DNA of 41,692 bases from Bacillota bacterium (GTDB taxonomy: Bacteria > Bacillota > Clostridia > Acetivibrionales > DSM-1351). The notes below the pieces were generated by a model that worked only from the letters and a program-made list of their open reading frames with translations, did no database searches and was not told the DNA's origin. How positions within the stretch are numbered: the stretch's first letter is position 1; each line of letters opens with the position of its first letter. The stretch covers positions 1 to 41,692 of the forward strand of contig JAEZRV010000027.1 of assembly GCA_023444055.1 (NCBI GenBank). Reading direction: 5' to 3'. Below, in pieces: positions 26,658-34,553 of this stretch. The position numbers and the translations under genes were made by a program.

Positions 26658-26758
26658 GGCTACTGCATATAAACTAACCACACAATACTATTATGTTTGA
26701 CCATTAGTATAATATTGTGGTTTAAAAATTATTATGCAGTAGCCAAGTTTAATTTTTT
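26658..26758. terminator. Long hairpin between convergent MATE and M60-like genes
   Basis: A perfect 12-base outer stem GGCTACTGCATA (26658-26669) pairs with TATGCAGTAGCC (26733-26744). Inside it a second, imperfect stem begins AACCACA (26676) and pairs with TGTGGTT. A run of A residues lies before the left arm and a T-rich run (AATTTTTT) after the right arm, so the structure can end transcription from both directions. The size, 87 bases, is larger than a normal terminator. A small inserted palindrome is an alternative. Confidence 0.6.
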
Positions 26759-26774
26759 CACACTTTTATTAATA

Positions 26775-28556
26775 TTAAGGATTTGCTATTAAGTAATTTC
26801 TTATTGTATCCAATTCTCCAGGTAAAAATGTTGTTCTTACATTAACGTTTGAATACTCAGATAATTTATCCAAGAATAAGTCAAACTTTGCTACCTTTGT
26901 TGACGGATTTATACCAGAATTATTGAAGTAGTTGAATGTGTTTTGGAATGGTGTCCATCCAACTAAGTTTTTAATTCTGAGGAAGCAGTAGGTAGCACCA
27001 TCACCACCATATGTACCTTGTGCTATAGTATTGTCATAGCATTCGTCAGAGATTGATCTATACATGTTTTCAATCTGTGCACCATAGTAGAATGTGTTGT
27101 CATTTCCTTTTACCTTACCATAAAGAGATTCAAGAACATAACACATTTTGGTGTTAGCCCAGAATTCTGCATCCCAATTCCAACCATCAGAATCAAAATC
27201 ATGTCCTATTTCGTGAAGAATTCCAAAAGACCAATTATCGTCAGTATTAATGCTAGTTATTTCGTCAGCAACATACGGTGCATTCCATTGGATAGGATTA
27301 CCGGCAATAGCCCACCAGCCTGAGTATATATGAGAAGACATTATGTTGATTTTTGAACCGTTAAAAGGAGTTGAACCTACCAGATTTGCATATGCTTGGT
27401 AAGCGTCATCCAAGTGCTCTATCCATCGCAAGTCGTTAGTTTCTGTGAAACCTGCCCACTGGTCAGGAGTTAAATGTAAATTGATAAACTCACCGCTTCG
27501 TTGTTCAAGTTCACTTATAGTCAAATTATCAAAGTATGCTTTACCTTTCATACAGCTGTTCCAGAATCCAAGTCTGCATGAGATGGTGACACTTCCGCTG
27601 GCAGGCGCCATAAATTCAAGATGCATTGGCTTCCAACCAAAGGTTCCAGTGGAATTTGCAGATTCACTTGCAGTCCATTCACCGAATATGCAAATATTGG
27701 CACCTTGATCGCCGTTATCATTAGGGTCGGCAATGATATTTTCACCTTTTACATAAGCTGTTAAAGAATATGCTTTACCAGGGGTAAGCTGTACGGTTTG
27801 AATCCATCTTGCATCATTATAATCTGTTGAATTTATACTAATACATTTACTGCCACTTAAGCCAGAGGTAGGTTCCCACGAATATGTAGTTCTTCCGTCA
27901 TTAGTAAAACTATCTGTTGTCCAATCCAAAGGTGCGTTATTAGAACCTGTTTCAAAATCTTCCGTCTCTTCTAGCGTCACTTTATCAAAGTACGCTTTTC
28001 CCTTCATTAAACTGCTATAAAATCCTAATCTGCATCCTATTTGTACAGTTCCGCTCGCTGGTGCGACGAAAGTTAGGTCTATTTTCTTCCAACCGAAGGT
28101 ACCTGTGGAATTTACACTGCTACTAGATTCCCAACCGCCCATTATGCAGATGTTTGCTCCTATATCTGCACCTTGGTCTGCTATTATGTTTTCACCTTTT
28201 ACATAAGCGCTCAAGTTATATGTTCTACCTGGTGTAACCTGTATTGTTTGAATACATCTAGCATCGTTATAATCAGTCGAATTTATAATTATACAGCTGC
28301 TACCACCAATTCCGGAAGTACCATTCCAGGTATATGTGGTCCTGTCATCATTAGAGTACATATCAGATGTCCAGTTATCAGGTTGAAAATTTGAGCCTTC
28401 TTCAAAATCCCCATTTTGTAAGTTTGCTACTGCTGCATTTACGGTGTTTGTTCCTATAACTGTATTAAATACGGTAAAGTTTACTGGTGCTGCTTGGAAT
28501 ATCATAATTAATGATAAAAGAAAGCAAAAAGCTTTTAATTTTATGTTCCCTTTCAT
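26775..28556 (-). CDS. Secreted M60-like zinc metallopeptidase with two carbohydrate-binding-type modules
   Basis: A 593-residue exported protein. Residues 1-42 form a signal peptide (KGNIKLK, hydrophobic core, NTVNA). Residues 47-205 and 206-355 are two homologous beta-sandwich modules of the CBM4/9-like kind, each with (G)DFE.GSN...WT.D, STDYNDAR.IQT, Y.L.AYVKGENIIAD, STGTFGWK and a final KGKAYFD. The catalytic part has HEIGHD at 448-453 and a downstream Glu464 in WDAEFWAN, fitting the HExxH-x(8-28)-E rule of gluzincin family M60 (enhancin/mucinase-like). Such enzymes cut glycoproteins or mucin-like substrates. No dockerin or sortase motif is seen, so it is probably released or bound through the modules. 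The start is ATG 28556 with GGAGG eight bases upstream; the upstream in-frame ATG at 28571 overlaps that ribosome site and is not used. Confidence 0.85.
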   Translation of the reverse strand: MKGNIKLKAFCFLLSLIMIFQAAPVNFTVFNTVIGTNTVNAAVANLQNGDFEEGSNFQPDNWTSDMYSNDDRTTYTWNGTSGIGGSSCIIINSTDYNDARCIQTIQVTPGRTYNLSAYVKGENIIADQGADIGANICIMGGWESSSSVNSTGTFGWKKIDLTFVAPASGTVQIGCRLGFYSSLMKGKAYFDKVTLEETEDFETGSNNAPLDWTTDSFTNDGRTTYSWEPTSGLSGSKCISINSTDYNDARWIQTVQLTPGKAYSLTAYVKGENIIADPNDNGDQGANICIFGEWTASESANSTGTFGWKPMHLEFMAPASGSVTISCRLGFWNSCMKGKAYFDNLTISELEQRSGEFINLHLTPDQWAGFTETNDLRWIEHLDDAYQAYANLVGSTPFNGSKINIMSSHIYSGWWAIAGNPIQWNAPYVADEITSINTDDNWSFGILHEIGHDFDSDGWNWDAEFWANTKMCYVLESLYGKVKGNDNTFYYGAQIENMYRSISDECYDNTIAQGTYGGDGATYCFLRIKNLVGWTPFQNTFNYFNNSGINPSTKVAKFDLFLDKLSEYSNVNVRTTFLPGELDTIRNYLIANP

Positions 28557-28774
28557 TTCAAATGCCTCCATCTTCTTGAGTAATAAAATAAATTAAATAA
28601 ATTAGTGTGAAAAAACAATACAATTATATGAATGATTAGAGTATGTGTCAAATAATGCAATATAATACAAATTAAAGAAAAATAGATATATATCTAGCAT
28701 TATGTAAGTAAACCCCAAATACTACTGAATTGTAGAAAAGTTAAAATGCTAAAAAAATAAATATTCATAAAAGA

Positions 28775-28803
28775 TTGATTAAAATTATTCAATATGGTAC
28801 ACT
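28775..28803 (+). promoter_or_regulatory. Putative promoter of the rpsB-tsf unit
   Basis: TTGATT, 17 bases, TACACT, each four of six to consensus, 128 bases before rpsB. The leader that follows holds a small hairpin (CTCAAAA, five bases, TTTTGAG at 28867-28885) and two GGAGG sites (28900 and 28917), the second being that of rpsB. Ribosomal protein S2 operons are often controlled through their leader; no defined S2 site was recognised. Nothing else is seen in the 28557-28931 gap. Confidence 0.4.
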
Positions 28804-28931
28804 TATTAGCGAAAAAATACACACGCATTTATCAGTTTGTTAGAGTGTCAGCATAGGCTGATTAAGCTCAAAAAAACATTTTGAGTTTACAATGATGCGG
28901 AGGTATTAACTTTAACGGAGGTGTTTTTAAT

Positions 28932-29678
28932 ATGGCAGTTATTTCAATGAAACAACTTTTGGAGGCAGGTGTTCACTTCGGTCACCAGACTAGAAGATGG
29001 AATCCTAAGATGGCAGAATATATCTTTACAGAGCGTAATGGTATATACATCATAGACCTTCAGAAAACAGTAAAGAAAGTTGACGATGCATACTTCTTTA
29101 TTAGAGAAGTGGCAATGGCTGGACAGGATGTTCTTTTTGTAGGAACAAAGAAGCAAGCTCAGGATTCTATAAAAGAAGAAGCTGAGAGAAGTGGACAATT
29201 CTTCGTAAACAACAGATGGTTAGGTGGAATGTTAACAAACTTCAAAACCATTCGTAAGAGAATTGACAGATTAAATCTGTTAAATTCAATGGAATCTGAC
29301 GGAACTTTTGATGTTCTTCCTAAGAAGGAAGTTATCAAATTGAAAAAAGAAATGGAAGATCTTGAGAAGAATCTTGGTGGTATCAAGAACTTAAAGAAGA
29401 TTCCTGGAGCAATGTTCGTTGTTGACCCACGTAAAGAAAGAAATGCAATTCTTGAAGCAAAGAAGCTAGGTATTCCGGTTGTAGCTATCGTTGATACAAA
29501 CTGTGATCCTGATGAAGTAGATTTTGTTATCCCAGGTAACGATGATGCAATAAGAGCTGTAAAGCTAATTGCTGCTAAAATGGCTGATGCTATTATAGAA
29601 GGTCGTCAAGGCGAACAACTTAATACAGGAGCTGCTGAAGTTGCTGTTGAAGAGAATGTAGAAGTAGTTGCTGAATAA
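28932..29678 (+). CDS. rpsB: 30S ribosomal protein S2
   Basis: A 248-residue uS2 protein of the small ribosomal subunit, needed for S1/mRNA binding and subunit assembly. Characteristic blocks are MKQLLEAGVHFGHQTRRWNP at the N-terminus, then FVGTKKQAQ, NNRWLGGMLTNF, PGAMFVVDPRKE and IPVVAIVDTNCDPD. The C-terminal tail is acidic. ATG 28932 follows CGGAGGTG. It is followed by tsf after 175 bases, the usual bacterial pairing, with a long hairpin in the gap. Confidence 0.98.
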   Translation: MAVISMKQLLEAGVHFGHQTRRWNPKMAEYIFTERNGIYIIDLQKTVKKVDDAYFFIREVAMAGQDVLFVGTKKQAQDSIKEEAERSGQFFVNNRWLGGMLTNFKTIRKRIDRLNLLNSMESDGTFDVLPKKEVIKLKKEMEDLEKNLGGIKNLKKIPGAMFVVDPRKERNAILEAKKLGIPVVAIVDTNCDPDEVDFVIPGNDDAIRAVKLIAAKMADAIIEGRQGEQLNTGAAEVAVEENVEVVAE

Positions 29679-29731
29679 TTAGCGAAATAAAACAATGCTA
29701 GTTAGCAAGTCAATAGTGCTTATTTAATAGG

Positions 29732-29772
29732 ATATTACTAAATTGCACTTTGATGTTGCAATTTAGTAGTAT
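29732..29772 (+). terminator. 16-bp hairpin between rpsB and tsf
   Basis: The arm at 29732-29747 pairs with 29757-29772 (15 Watson-Crick pairs and one G-U) around a 9-base loop. The right arm is followed by ACTTGTGT, with no clean U-run, so it may act as an mRNA stability or processing element, or as a partial terminator that sets the S2 to EF-Ts ratio, rather than a full stop. Confidence 0.5.
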
Positions 29773-29853
29773 ACTTGTGTAAAAATATAAAATTTAATAA
29801 TGTATCTTATTTAATTGAATTAATAAGATAATATACGGTTTGGAGGACTAATA

Positions 29854-30501
29854 ATGATTACTGCTGAAATGGTAAGGCAGCTCCGCGAAAGAACCGGAGC
29901 AGGAATGATGGATTGTAAAAAGGCTCTTACAGAGACTAATGGTGATGAAGAAAAGGCAATCGAGCTATTAAGAGAAAGAGGAATAGCTAAAGCAGCTAAA
30001 AAGGCTGGAAGAGTCGCTGCAGAAGGTTTGGTAGAAGCATATATACATGGTGGCGGAAGAATTGGTGTTCTAGTTGAAGTAAATATTGAAACAGACTTTG
30101 CAGCAAAGAATGAAGAATTTAAAACATTTGTTAAGGATGTTGCAATGCAGATAGCTGCTAGCAACCCTGAATATGTTAGCAGAGAACAAGTACCAGCTGC
30201 AATTATAGAAAATGAAAAAGAAATATTGAGAGTTCAAGCTAGAAACGAAGGAAAGCCAGAAAAAATCATTGAAAAGATGGTTGAAGGCAGAATAGAGAAA
30301 TTCTATACAGAAAAATGTTTGTTAGATCAGGCATTTATCAAAGATCCTGATGTAACTGTTGACCAATTATTAAAAGAAAAGATAGCTCACATTGGTGAAA
30401 ATATTTCTATAAGAAGATTCGCTAGATTTGAAAGAGGCGAAGGTATCGAAAAGAAAGAAGAGAACTTTGCTGATGAAGTTATGAAACAAATAAATGGTTA
30501 A
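29854..30501 (+). CDS. tsf: Elongation factor Ts
   Basis: A 215-residue EF-Ts, the nucleotide exchange factor that regenerates EF-Tu-GTP in translation. It shows the N-terminal UBA-like domain (VRQLRERTGAGMMDCKKAL), the family signature ETDFAAKNEEF, and the dimerisation/core blocks KFYTEKCLLDQ and ISIRRFARFERGEG. The length matches the short one-core form found in many Firmicutes. ATG 29854 follows TTTGGAGGAC. It is the second gene after rpsB and is followed by a strong hairpin before pyrH. Confidence 0.98.
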   Translation: MITAEMVRQLRERTGAGMMDCKKALTETNGDEEKAIELLRERGIAKAAKKAGRVAAEGLVEAYIHGGGRIGVLVEVNIETDFAAKNEEFKTFVKDVAMQIAASNPEYVSREQVPAAIIENEKEILRVQARNEGKPEKIIEKMVEGRIEKFYTEKCLLDQAFIKDPDVTVDQLLKEKIAHIGENISIRRFARFERGEGIEKKEENFADEVMKQING

Positions 30502-30511
30502 GTAATTTTAG

Positions 30512-30554
30512 GGGGAACATATTATTGTATGTTCCCCTTATTAAGGTCTTTTTT
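30512..30554 (+). terminator. Hairpin terminator after tsf
   Basis: GGGGAACATA (30512-30521), loop TTATTG, TATGTTCCCC (30528-30537): ten perfect pairs, followed by TTATTAAGGTC and then TTTTTT. Because the T-run is displaced by about ten bases, read-through into pyrH is likely. Confidence 0.7.
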
Positions 30555-30601
30555 AAATTAATAAAATACCGTATTGTATATTTTTTGAATGGAGGATAGT
30601 A

Positions 30602-31309
30602 ATGTCTGAATTAAAATATAAGAGGATACTGTTAAAAATCAGTGGGGAAGCATTATCTGGAGAAAAAGGCAATGGTATTGATACTGAAACTATTAATGAG
30701 ATATGTGATAGAATTAGTAACATCTATAATTTAGGTGTTGAAGTGGCTATCGTTGTTGGTGGAGGCAATTTCTGGAGAGGTAGAAGCGGTGTAGGTATGG
30801 ATAGAACTACAGCAGATCATATGGGTATGCTTGCTACTGTAATTAACTCACTTGGTTTACAAGATGCATTAGAATCCAGAGGAATACCTGTAAGAGTTCA
30901 AACCGCCATTGAAATGAGGCAAATTGCTGAGCCATATGTTAGAAGAAAAGCTGTTAGACATTTAGAGAAAAAAAGAATAGTTATATTTGCATGTGGAATG
31001 GGAAATCCATATTTTTCAACAGATACTGCAGCAGCACAAAGAGCAGCTGAAATTGATGCAGAGGCTATATTAATGGCTAAGAATGTAGATGGAATTTATG
31101 ATTGTGATCCATCAAAAAATCCTAATGCTGTGAAATTTGATAGGTTAAGCTATCAAGAGTATCTAAATAAAGGACTTACTGCAATTGATTTAACAGCAGC
31201 TTCATTCTGCAAAGACAATTCCATCCCAATGCTAGTATTTGGATTAGATAATCCTGATAATATTATAAAAGCAGTTAAAGGTGAAGAAATTGGGACTACA
31301 ATATATTGA
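30602..31309 (+). CDS. pyrH: UMP kinase
   Basis: A 235-residue bacterial UMP kinase (amino-acid-kinase fold), which phosphorylates UMP to UDP in pyrimidine nucleotide synthesis in the cytoplasm and is usually feedback-inhibited by UTP. Recognised by KRILLKISGEALSG at the N-terminus, the glycine-rich VVGGGNFWRGR, DHMGMLATVINSL, and the ATP-binding region GNPYFSTDTAAAQRA with AKNVDGIYDCDP. ATG 30602 follows GGAGG by seven bases. It lies between tsf and frr, the standard order in Gram-positive bacteria. Confidence 0.98.
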   Translation: MSELKYKRILLKISGEALSGEKGNGIDTETINEICDRISNIYNLGVEVAIVVGGGNFWRGRSGVGMDRTTADHMGMLATVINSLGLQDALESRGIPVRVQTAIEMRQIAEPYVRRKAVRHLEKKRIVIFACGMGNPYFSTDTAAAQRAAEIDAEAILMAKNVDGIYDCDPSKNPNAVKFDRLSYQEYLNKGLTAIDLTAASFCKDNSIPMLVFGLDNPDNIIKAVKGEEIGTTIY

Positions 31310-31364
31310 AATCATTCGGAAATAATTGTATGATATAGGTATAAATTTTAGGAGGAGCTTTTTA

Positions 31365-31922
31365 ATGGATAAGGAACTTTTCAAACCTATAGAAGAGAAA
31401 ATGAACAAGACTATAAATGTATTAAAGGATAATCTTGCTGGAATTAGAGCAGGAAGAGCAAATCCAGCTATATTAGACAAAATTACTATTGATTACTATG
31501 GCACACCTACTCCAATTAATCAGGTTGCATCTGTATCAGTACCAGAGGCCAGAGTCATTGTAATACAACCTTGGGAAGCAAAGTTGCTTAAGGATATCGA
31601 AAAAGAAATTCAAAAATCAGATATTGGTATTAATCCAAATAATGATGGTAAAATTATAAGACTTGTATTCCCAGCACTCACTGAAGAGAGACGTAAAGAC
31701 TTATCTAAGTCAGTAAAAAAGGAAGGCGAAGACTCAAAAGTTGCTATTAGATCAATCAGAAGAGACTCTATTGAAGCTATGAAAGCTAAGAAAAAGAATA
31801 GCGAAATCACTGAAGACGATTTGAAGGATGCAGAAAAGGATATTCAAACATTAACTGATAAATTCATTGCAGATATAGATCGTATAGTTGCAACTAAAGA
31901 AAAGGAAATTATGGAGGTATAA
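31365..31922 (+). CDS. frr: Ribosome recycling factor
   Basis: A 185-residue RRF, which with EF-G splits post-termination ribosomes. The length and the blocks LAGIRAGRANPAILDKITIDYYG, P..INQVASVSVPEAR, INPNNDGKIIRL and PALTEERRKDLSKSVKKE are standard for the family. The frame is open 39 bases further up, but ATG 31365 has AGGAGGAG at an ideal distance and gives the usual N-terminus. The stop TAA overlaps the spacer just ahead of the next gene, whose GGAGG lies inside the last frr codons. Confidence 0.98.
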   Translation: MDKELFKPIEEKMNKTINVLKDNLAGIRAGRANPAILDKITIDYYGTPTPINQVASVSVPEARVIVIQPWEAKLLKDIEKEIQKSDIGINPNNDGKIIRLVFPALTEERRKDLSKSVKKEGEDSKVAIRSIRRDSIEAMKAKKKNSEITEDDLKDAEKDIQTLTDKFIADIDRIVATKEKEIMEV

Positions 31923-31926
31923 CCAT

Positions 31927-32190
31927 TTGAGCTATGCTAGAGCTGATGGATATATAGAAGGTAGCATAAGTGAAGATGCTACTTTTGAAGCTGATTTAGC
32001 TAATCTTGTTGGTTTAACCCTTGGAGATGTTCTAAAAATAGTACAGGAAAAAGGTTATAGTGTTGAGAATATTTCTATTACAGCACCACCTAGGTTGGAT
32101 ATATCGGAGTATGACAAATCATTTAGAGTACTCAGAGTTCAACCCTTAGAAGGTAAAAGATTAACTATACTTGTATGTAAACCCCTCTAA
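31927..32190 (+). CDS. Small conserved protein of unknown function between frr and uppS
   Basis: An 87-residue protein starting at TTG 31927 (MSYARADGYIEGSISEDATF), nine bases after the GGAGG at 31913-31917, which lies in the end of frr; the upstream TTG at 31888 in the same frame has no ribosome site. The sequence is soluble and mixed alpha/beta, with LANLVGLTLGDVLKIVQEKG, a Pro-rich hinge (TAPPRLDISEY) and a final beta-strand pair (FRVLRVQP, RLTILVCKPL). No cysteine pair, signal or membrane segment is seen. I do not recognise a characterised family. Tight coupling to frr suggests co-expression with the translation genes. The stop codon lies in the loop of the terminator that follows. Confidence 0.75.
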   Translation: MSYARADGYIEGSISEDATFEADLANLVGLTLGDVLKIVQEKGYSVENISITAPPRLDISEYDKSFRVLRVQPLEGKRLTILVCKPL

Positions 32191-32205
32191 ATGAGGGGTT
32201 GTTTT
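32180..32205 (+). terminator. Rho-independent terminator overlapping the end of the frr-downstream gene
   Basis: AACCCCTC (32180-32187), loop TAAAT, GAGGGGTT (32193-32200), GTTTT. Eight perfect pairs. The left arm encodes the last residues (KPL) of the small protein and the loop carries its stop codon, so a translating ribosome at the stop would disturb the hairpin. Confidence 0.85.
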
Positions 32206-32329
32206 AGATGTGTAAGTAAATTTGTAAAATTTGCACTTTTGCTAACATCAAAAATTGGGATTAACATAAAGAGAATTGGATATAGCTATAAAATACATAT
32301 TAATTGTAAAAGTTGGTCTGGAGGTTAGT

Positions 32330-33082
32330 ATGGGGTTTTTTCATAGACGTTTCACTCAAAATAAGACGAGTGAAAACTTTAAGGTAGTTCCTAATCATAT
32401 AGCTATAATACCTGATGGAAATGGGCGTTGGGCAAGAAAAAGAGGATTGCCAAGAACTTTAGGTCATAGAGAAGGCTCTATGAATATAAAAAAAATAGTC
32501 ATATATTGTTCTAAAATTAACGTTAAATATTTGACTTTTTATGCATTCTCAACCGAAAATTGGAGGAGACCTAAAGTCGAGGTAGATGCCTTAATGAATT
32601 TGTTGCTGGAGTTTTTATCTAATGCCGAAAAAGAGCTTGATGGTAGCAATGTTCGAATTAGGGTGATTGGTGATATTGCTGGTTTACCAGAAGAGCTACA
32701 GAAAGAGATTCATAGAGTAGAAAAATTTACTGCCATCAATGATGGCCTATGCCTGAATATAGCACTGAATTATGGTTCTAGGGTAGAGATGATACATGCT
32801 GTTAAAGAGATTTCTAAAAGAGTTAAAGAAAATAAGTTATCAATTAATGATATAGATGAAAGTCAATTTGAAAGCTGCCTATATACAGCAGGAATTCCAG
32901 ATCCTGACCTTCTTATTAGGACTAGTGGAGAGCAGAGAATCAGTAACTACCTGTTATGGCAATGTGCATATACTGAATTATGGTTTACAGATGCATTATG
33001 GCCAGATATAAATGAGGGTCACATTGCAGAGGCAATAAAGGCTTATGAGAAAAGAAATAGAAGATATGGTGGATTAAGCTAG
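32330..33082 (+). CDS. uppS: Undecaprenyl (isoprenyl) diphosphate synthase
   Basis: A 250-residue cis-prenyltransferase that makes the C55 lipid carrier of cell-wall synthesis by adding isopentenyl diphosphate to farnesyl diphosphate. Family blocks are HIAIIPDGNGRWARKRGLPR (catalytic Asp of the P-loop-like DGNGRWA), YLTFYAFSTENWRRP, LNIALNYGSR, DPDLLIRTSGEQRISNYLLWQ and TELWFTDALWP. The residue before the catalytic Asp is Pro, where most members have Met. The start is ATG 32330, with CTGGAGGT upstream, rather than the in-frame codon at 32276. With cdsA, dxr and ispG downstream it forms a lipid-precursor group. Confidence 0.97.
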   Translation: MGFFHRRFTQNKTSENFKVVPNHIAIIPDGNGRWARKRGLPRTLGHREGSMNIKKIVIYCSKINVKYLTFYAFSTENWRRPKVEVDALMNLLLEFLSNAEKELDGSNVRIRVIGDIAGLPEELQKEIHRVEKFTAINDGLCLNIALNYGSRVEMIHAVKEISKRVKENKLSINDIDESQFESCLYTAGIPDPDLLIRTSGEQRISNYLLWQCAYTELWFTDALWPDINEGHIAEAIKAYEKRNRRYGGLS

Positions 33083-33134
33083 CTAAAAAATGCGAAGCTT
33101 ACATTTCGTGTGTTCATTGTTCTCTTCACATATC

Positions 33135-33156
33135 AAAAAGCTACCAGTAGCTTTTT
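33135..33156 (+). terminator. Terminator after uppS
   Basis: AAAAAGCT (33135-33142), loop ACCAGT, AGCTTTTT (33149-33156). The eight-pair stem ends in its own T-run. It lies 53 bases past the uppS stop, suggesting that cdsA has its own promoter or is reached by read-through. Confidence 0.7.
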
Positions 33157-33396
33157 GCGGATTTGAGCAATCAAGCAATAACCATACACTTTTTAATTAC
33201 TATTTGTGCCGAATGTGGTATCAGCAAAATAGAGATTAGCTTGAAAAATACGAAAATAAAGTTTGTACGAACATAGTGCGTTTTCGAGTCACAAAAACCA
33301 CAAGTGGGTTTTGATGGTGTGTTTTGAAATGGAGCTGTCAAAAAGGAGGGGAGCCTCTGCAAGCTGCTTTTTGTGGATTTGGGCAATCAAGCAATA
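33150..33396 (+). repeat. Pair of 31-bp direct repeats in the uppS-cdsA gap
   Basis: Copy 1 is 33150-33180 and copy 2 is 33366-33396. Both begin GCTTTTTG and end GCAATCAAGCAATA, and they match at 29 of 31 positions. A second shared piece, AGCTTACATT(T)CGTG, occurs before copy 1 (33095-33109) and directly after copy 2 (about 33396-33410). Another imperfect hairpin (AAAACCAC, AA, GTGGGTTTT) lies at about 33293-33313. No gene is seen in the 33083-33426 gap. The arrangement suggests a duplicated or dispersed intergenic element. Confidence 0.6.
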
Positions 33397-33426
33397 GCTT
33401 ACATTCGTGCATTCGTGGAGGATATA

Positions 33427-34251
33427 ATGCTAAAAACTAGAGTAATAAGTGCATTAGTAGGACTTGCCCTACTTATTGCTGTTTTATATCTTGGATCTGT
33501 AACACTTGGAATAGCCGTTAGTTTAATTGCTGCTATTGGACTATATGAATTTTATAATTCTGTATCAAATATAAAAGATATTCATCCAATAAGAACAGTA
33601 GGATATTTGTCAATTATTCCGCTATTGATTTTGGGAATTAAAGAAACTGGCTGGTTTAATATTGATTTGAATATTTTGACTGGAATATCTGTATGTATAA
33701 TTATTTTTGCATGTACGACATTTATTGTGTTGAAGCATAAGAAGTATAATATATTAGATGCAGCCATAACAGTCTTTGGAATAGTTTATGTACCATTTCT
33801 TATGAGTTTTTTGATTTTAATCAGAAACATGAATTATGGCAATATTCTTATTTGGCTGATATTTATTGGAGCATGGGGAACTGATACTATGGCTTATACC
33901 TTTGGACGTCTATTTGGCAAAAGAAAAATTATACCTGAGATAAGTCCAAAGAAAACATTGGCAGGTGCAATTGGTGGAATACTTGGCTGTGTTGCCTTAA
34001 TGCTTGTATTTGGTGCTTTATGTAATAATTATTCTAATCTTAGTCTTTCATATGTTGTATTAACAATTTTAGGATTTTGTTGTGGTATCATATCTCAGAT
34101 TGGAGATTGGTGCGCATCAGCAATAAAAAGATATGTTAATATAAAGGATTATGGAAATATTATGCCAGGGCATGGTGGAGTATTAGATAGATTTGACAGT
34201 ATTTTATTTGTAGCTCCAGTGGTATATTATGTTTTGATATTGTTTAAATAG
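33427..34251 (+). CDS. cdsA: Phosphatidate cytidylyltransferase (CDP-diglyceride synthase)
   Basis: A 274-residue integral membrane enzyme that makes CDP-diacylglycerol from CTP and phosphatidate, the branch point of phospholipid synthesis. About eight hydrophobic segments are visible. The C-terminal signature SAIKRYVNIKDYGNIMPGHG with GGVLDRFDS (the CDS family S...KR...KD......PGHGG..DR.D) is complete, and AWGTDTMAYTFGRLFGKRK and SPKKTLAGAIGG are also typical. The start is ATG 33427 after GTGGAGG; an upstream in-frame codon at 33373 lies in the repeated intergenic DNA and is rejected. Confidence 0.96.
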   Translation: MLKTRVISALVGLALLIAVLYLGSVTLGIAVSLIAAIGLYEFYNSVSNIKDIHPIRTVGYLSIIPLLILGIKETGWFNIDLNILTGISVCIIIFACTTFIVLKHKKYNILDAAITVFGIVYVPFLMSFLILIRNMNYGNILIWLIFIGAWGTDTMAYTFGRLFGKRKIIPEISPKKTLAGAIGGILGCVALMLVFGALCNNYSNLSLSYVVLTILGFCCGIISQIGDWCASAIKRYVNIKDYGNIMPGHGGVLDRFDSILFVAPVVYYVLILFK

Positions 34252-34553
34252 TATTACTATTTAAAATAACCGCCTATGTGGTGCACTGCATAAGCATGGA
34301 CTCATAGTATTTAATGATTTATGTTGATATTAAAAATGTTATTTCACATTTTAATACTGATTAGTATAAATAGACAATACTGACACAAAAAAGCAGTAGT
34401 ATTAAAAATTAATAGTTAGTTAATATGTAGTTAATATTTTGTTGATAAATTTTAAAGTGGATTTTCTAGTTCACACTTGTAAAGGATAATCAAATAATGC
34501 TACTGAAAATACATATGTAGCTATGAAAGTGTTTTTAGAAAATTGGAGGTTAA
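34252..34553. other. Intergenic region cdsA-dxr, no gene seen
   Basis: About 300 AT-rich bases with stop codons in all frames. A weak TTGATA at 34442 with TCTAGT 17 bases later could be a promoter for dxr, but the -10 match is poor. No clear terminator follows cdsA. The dxr ribosome site TTGGAGG ends this gap. Confidence 0.5.

Noticed and set aside
33171..33386. A 71-codon - strand frame in the uppS-cdsA gap.
   Set aside because: It spans the direct repeats and a hairpin, has no convincing ribosome site and no recognisable domain; the gap is better described as repeated noncoding DNA.
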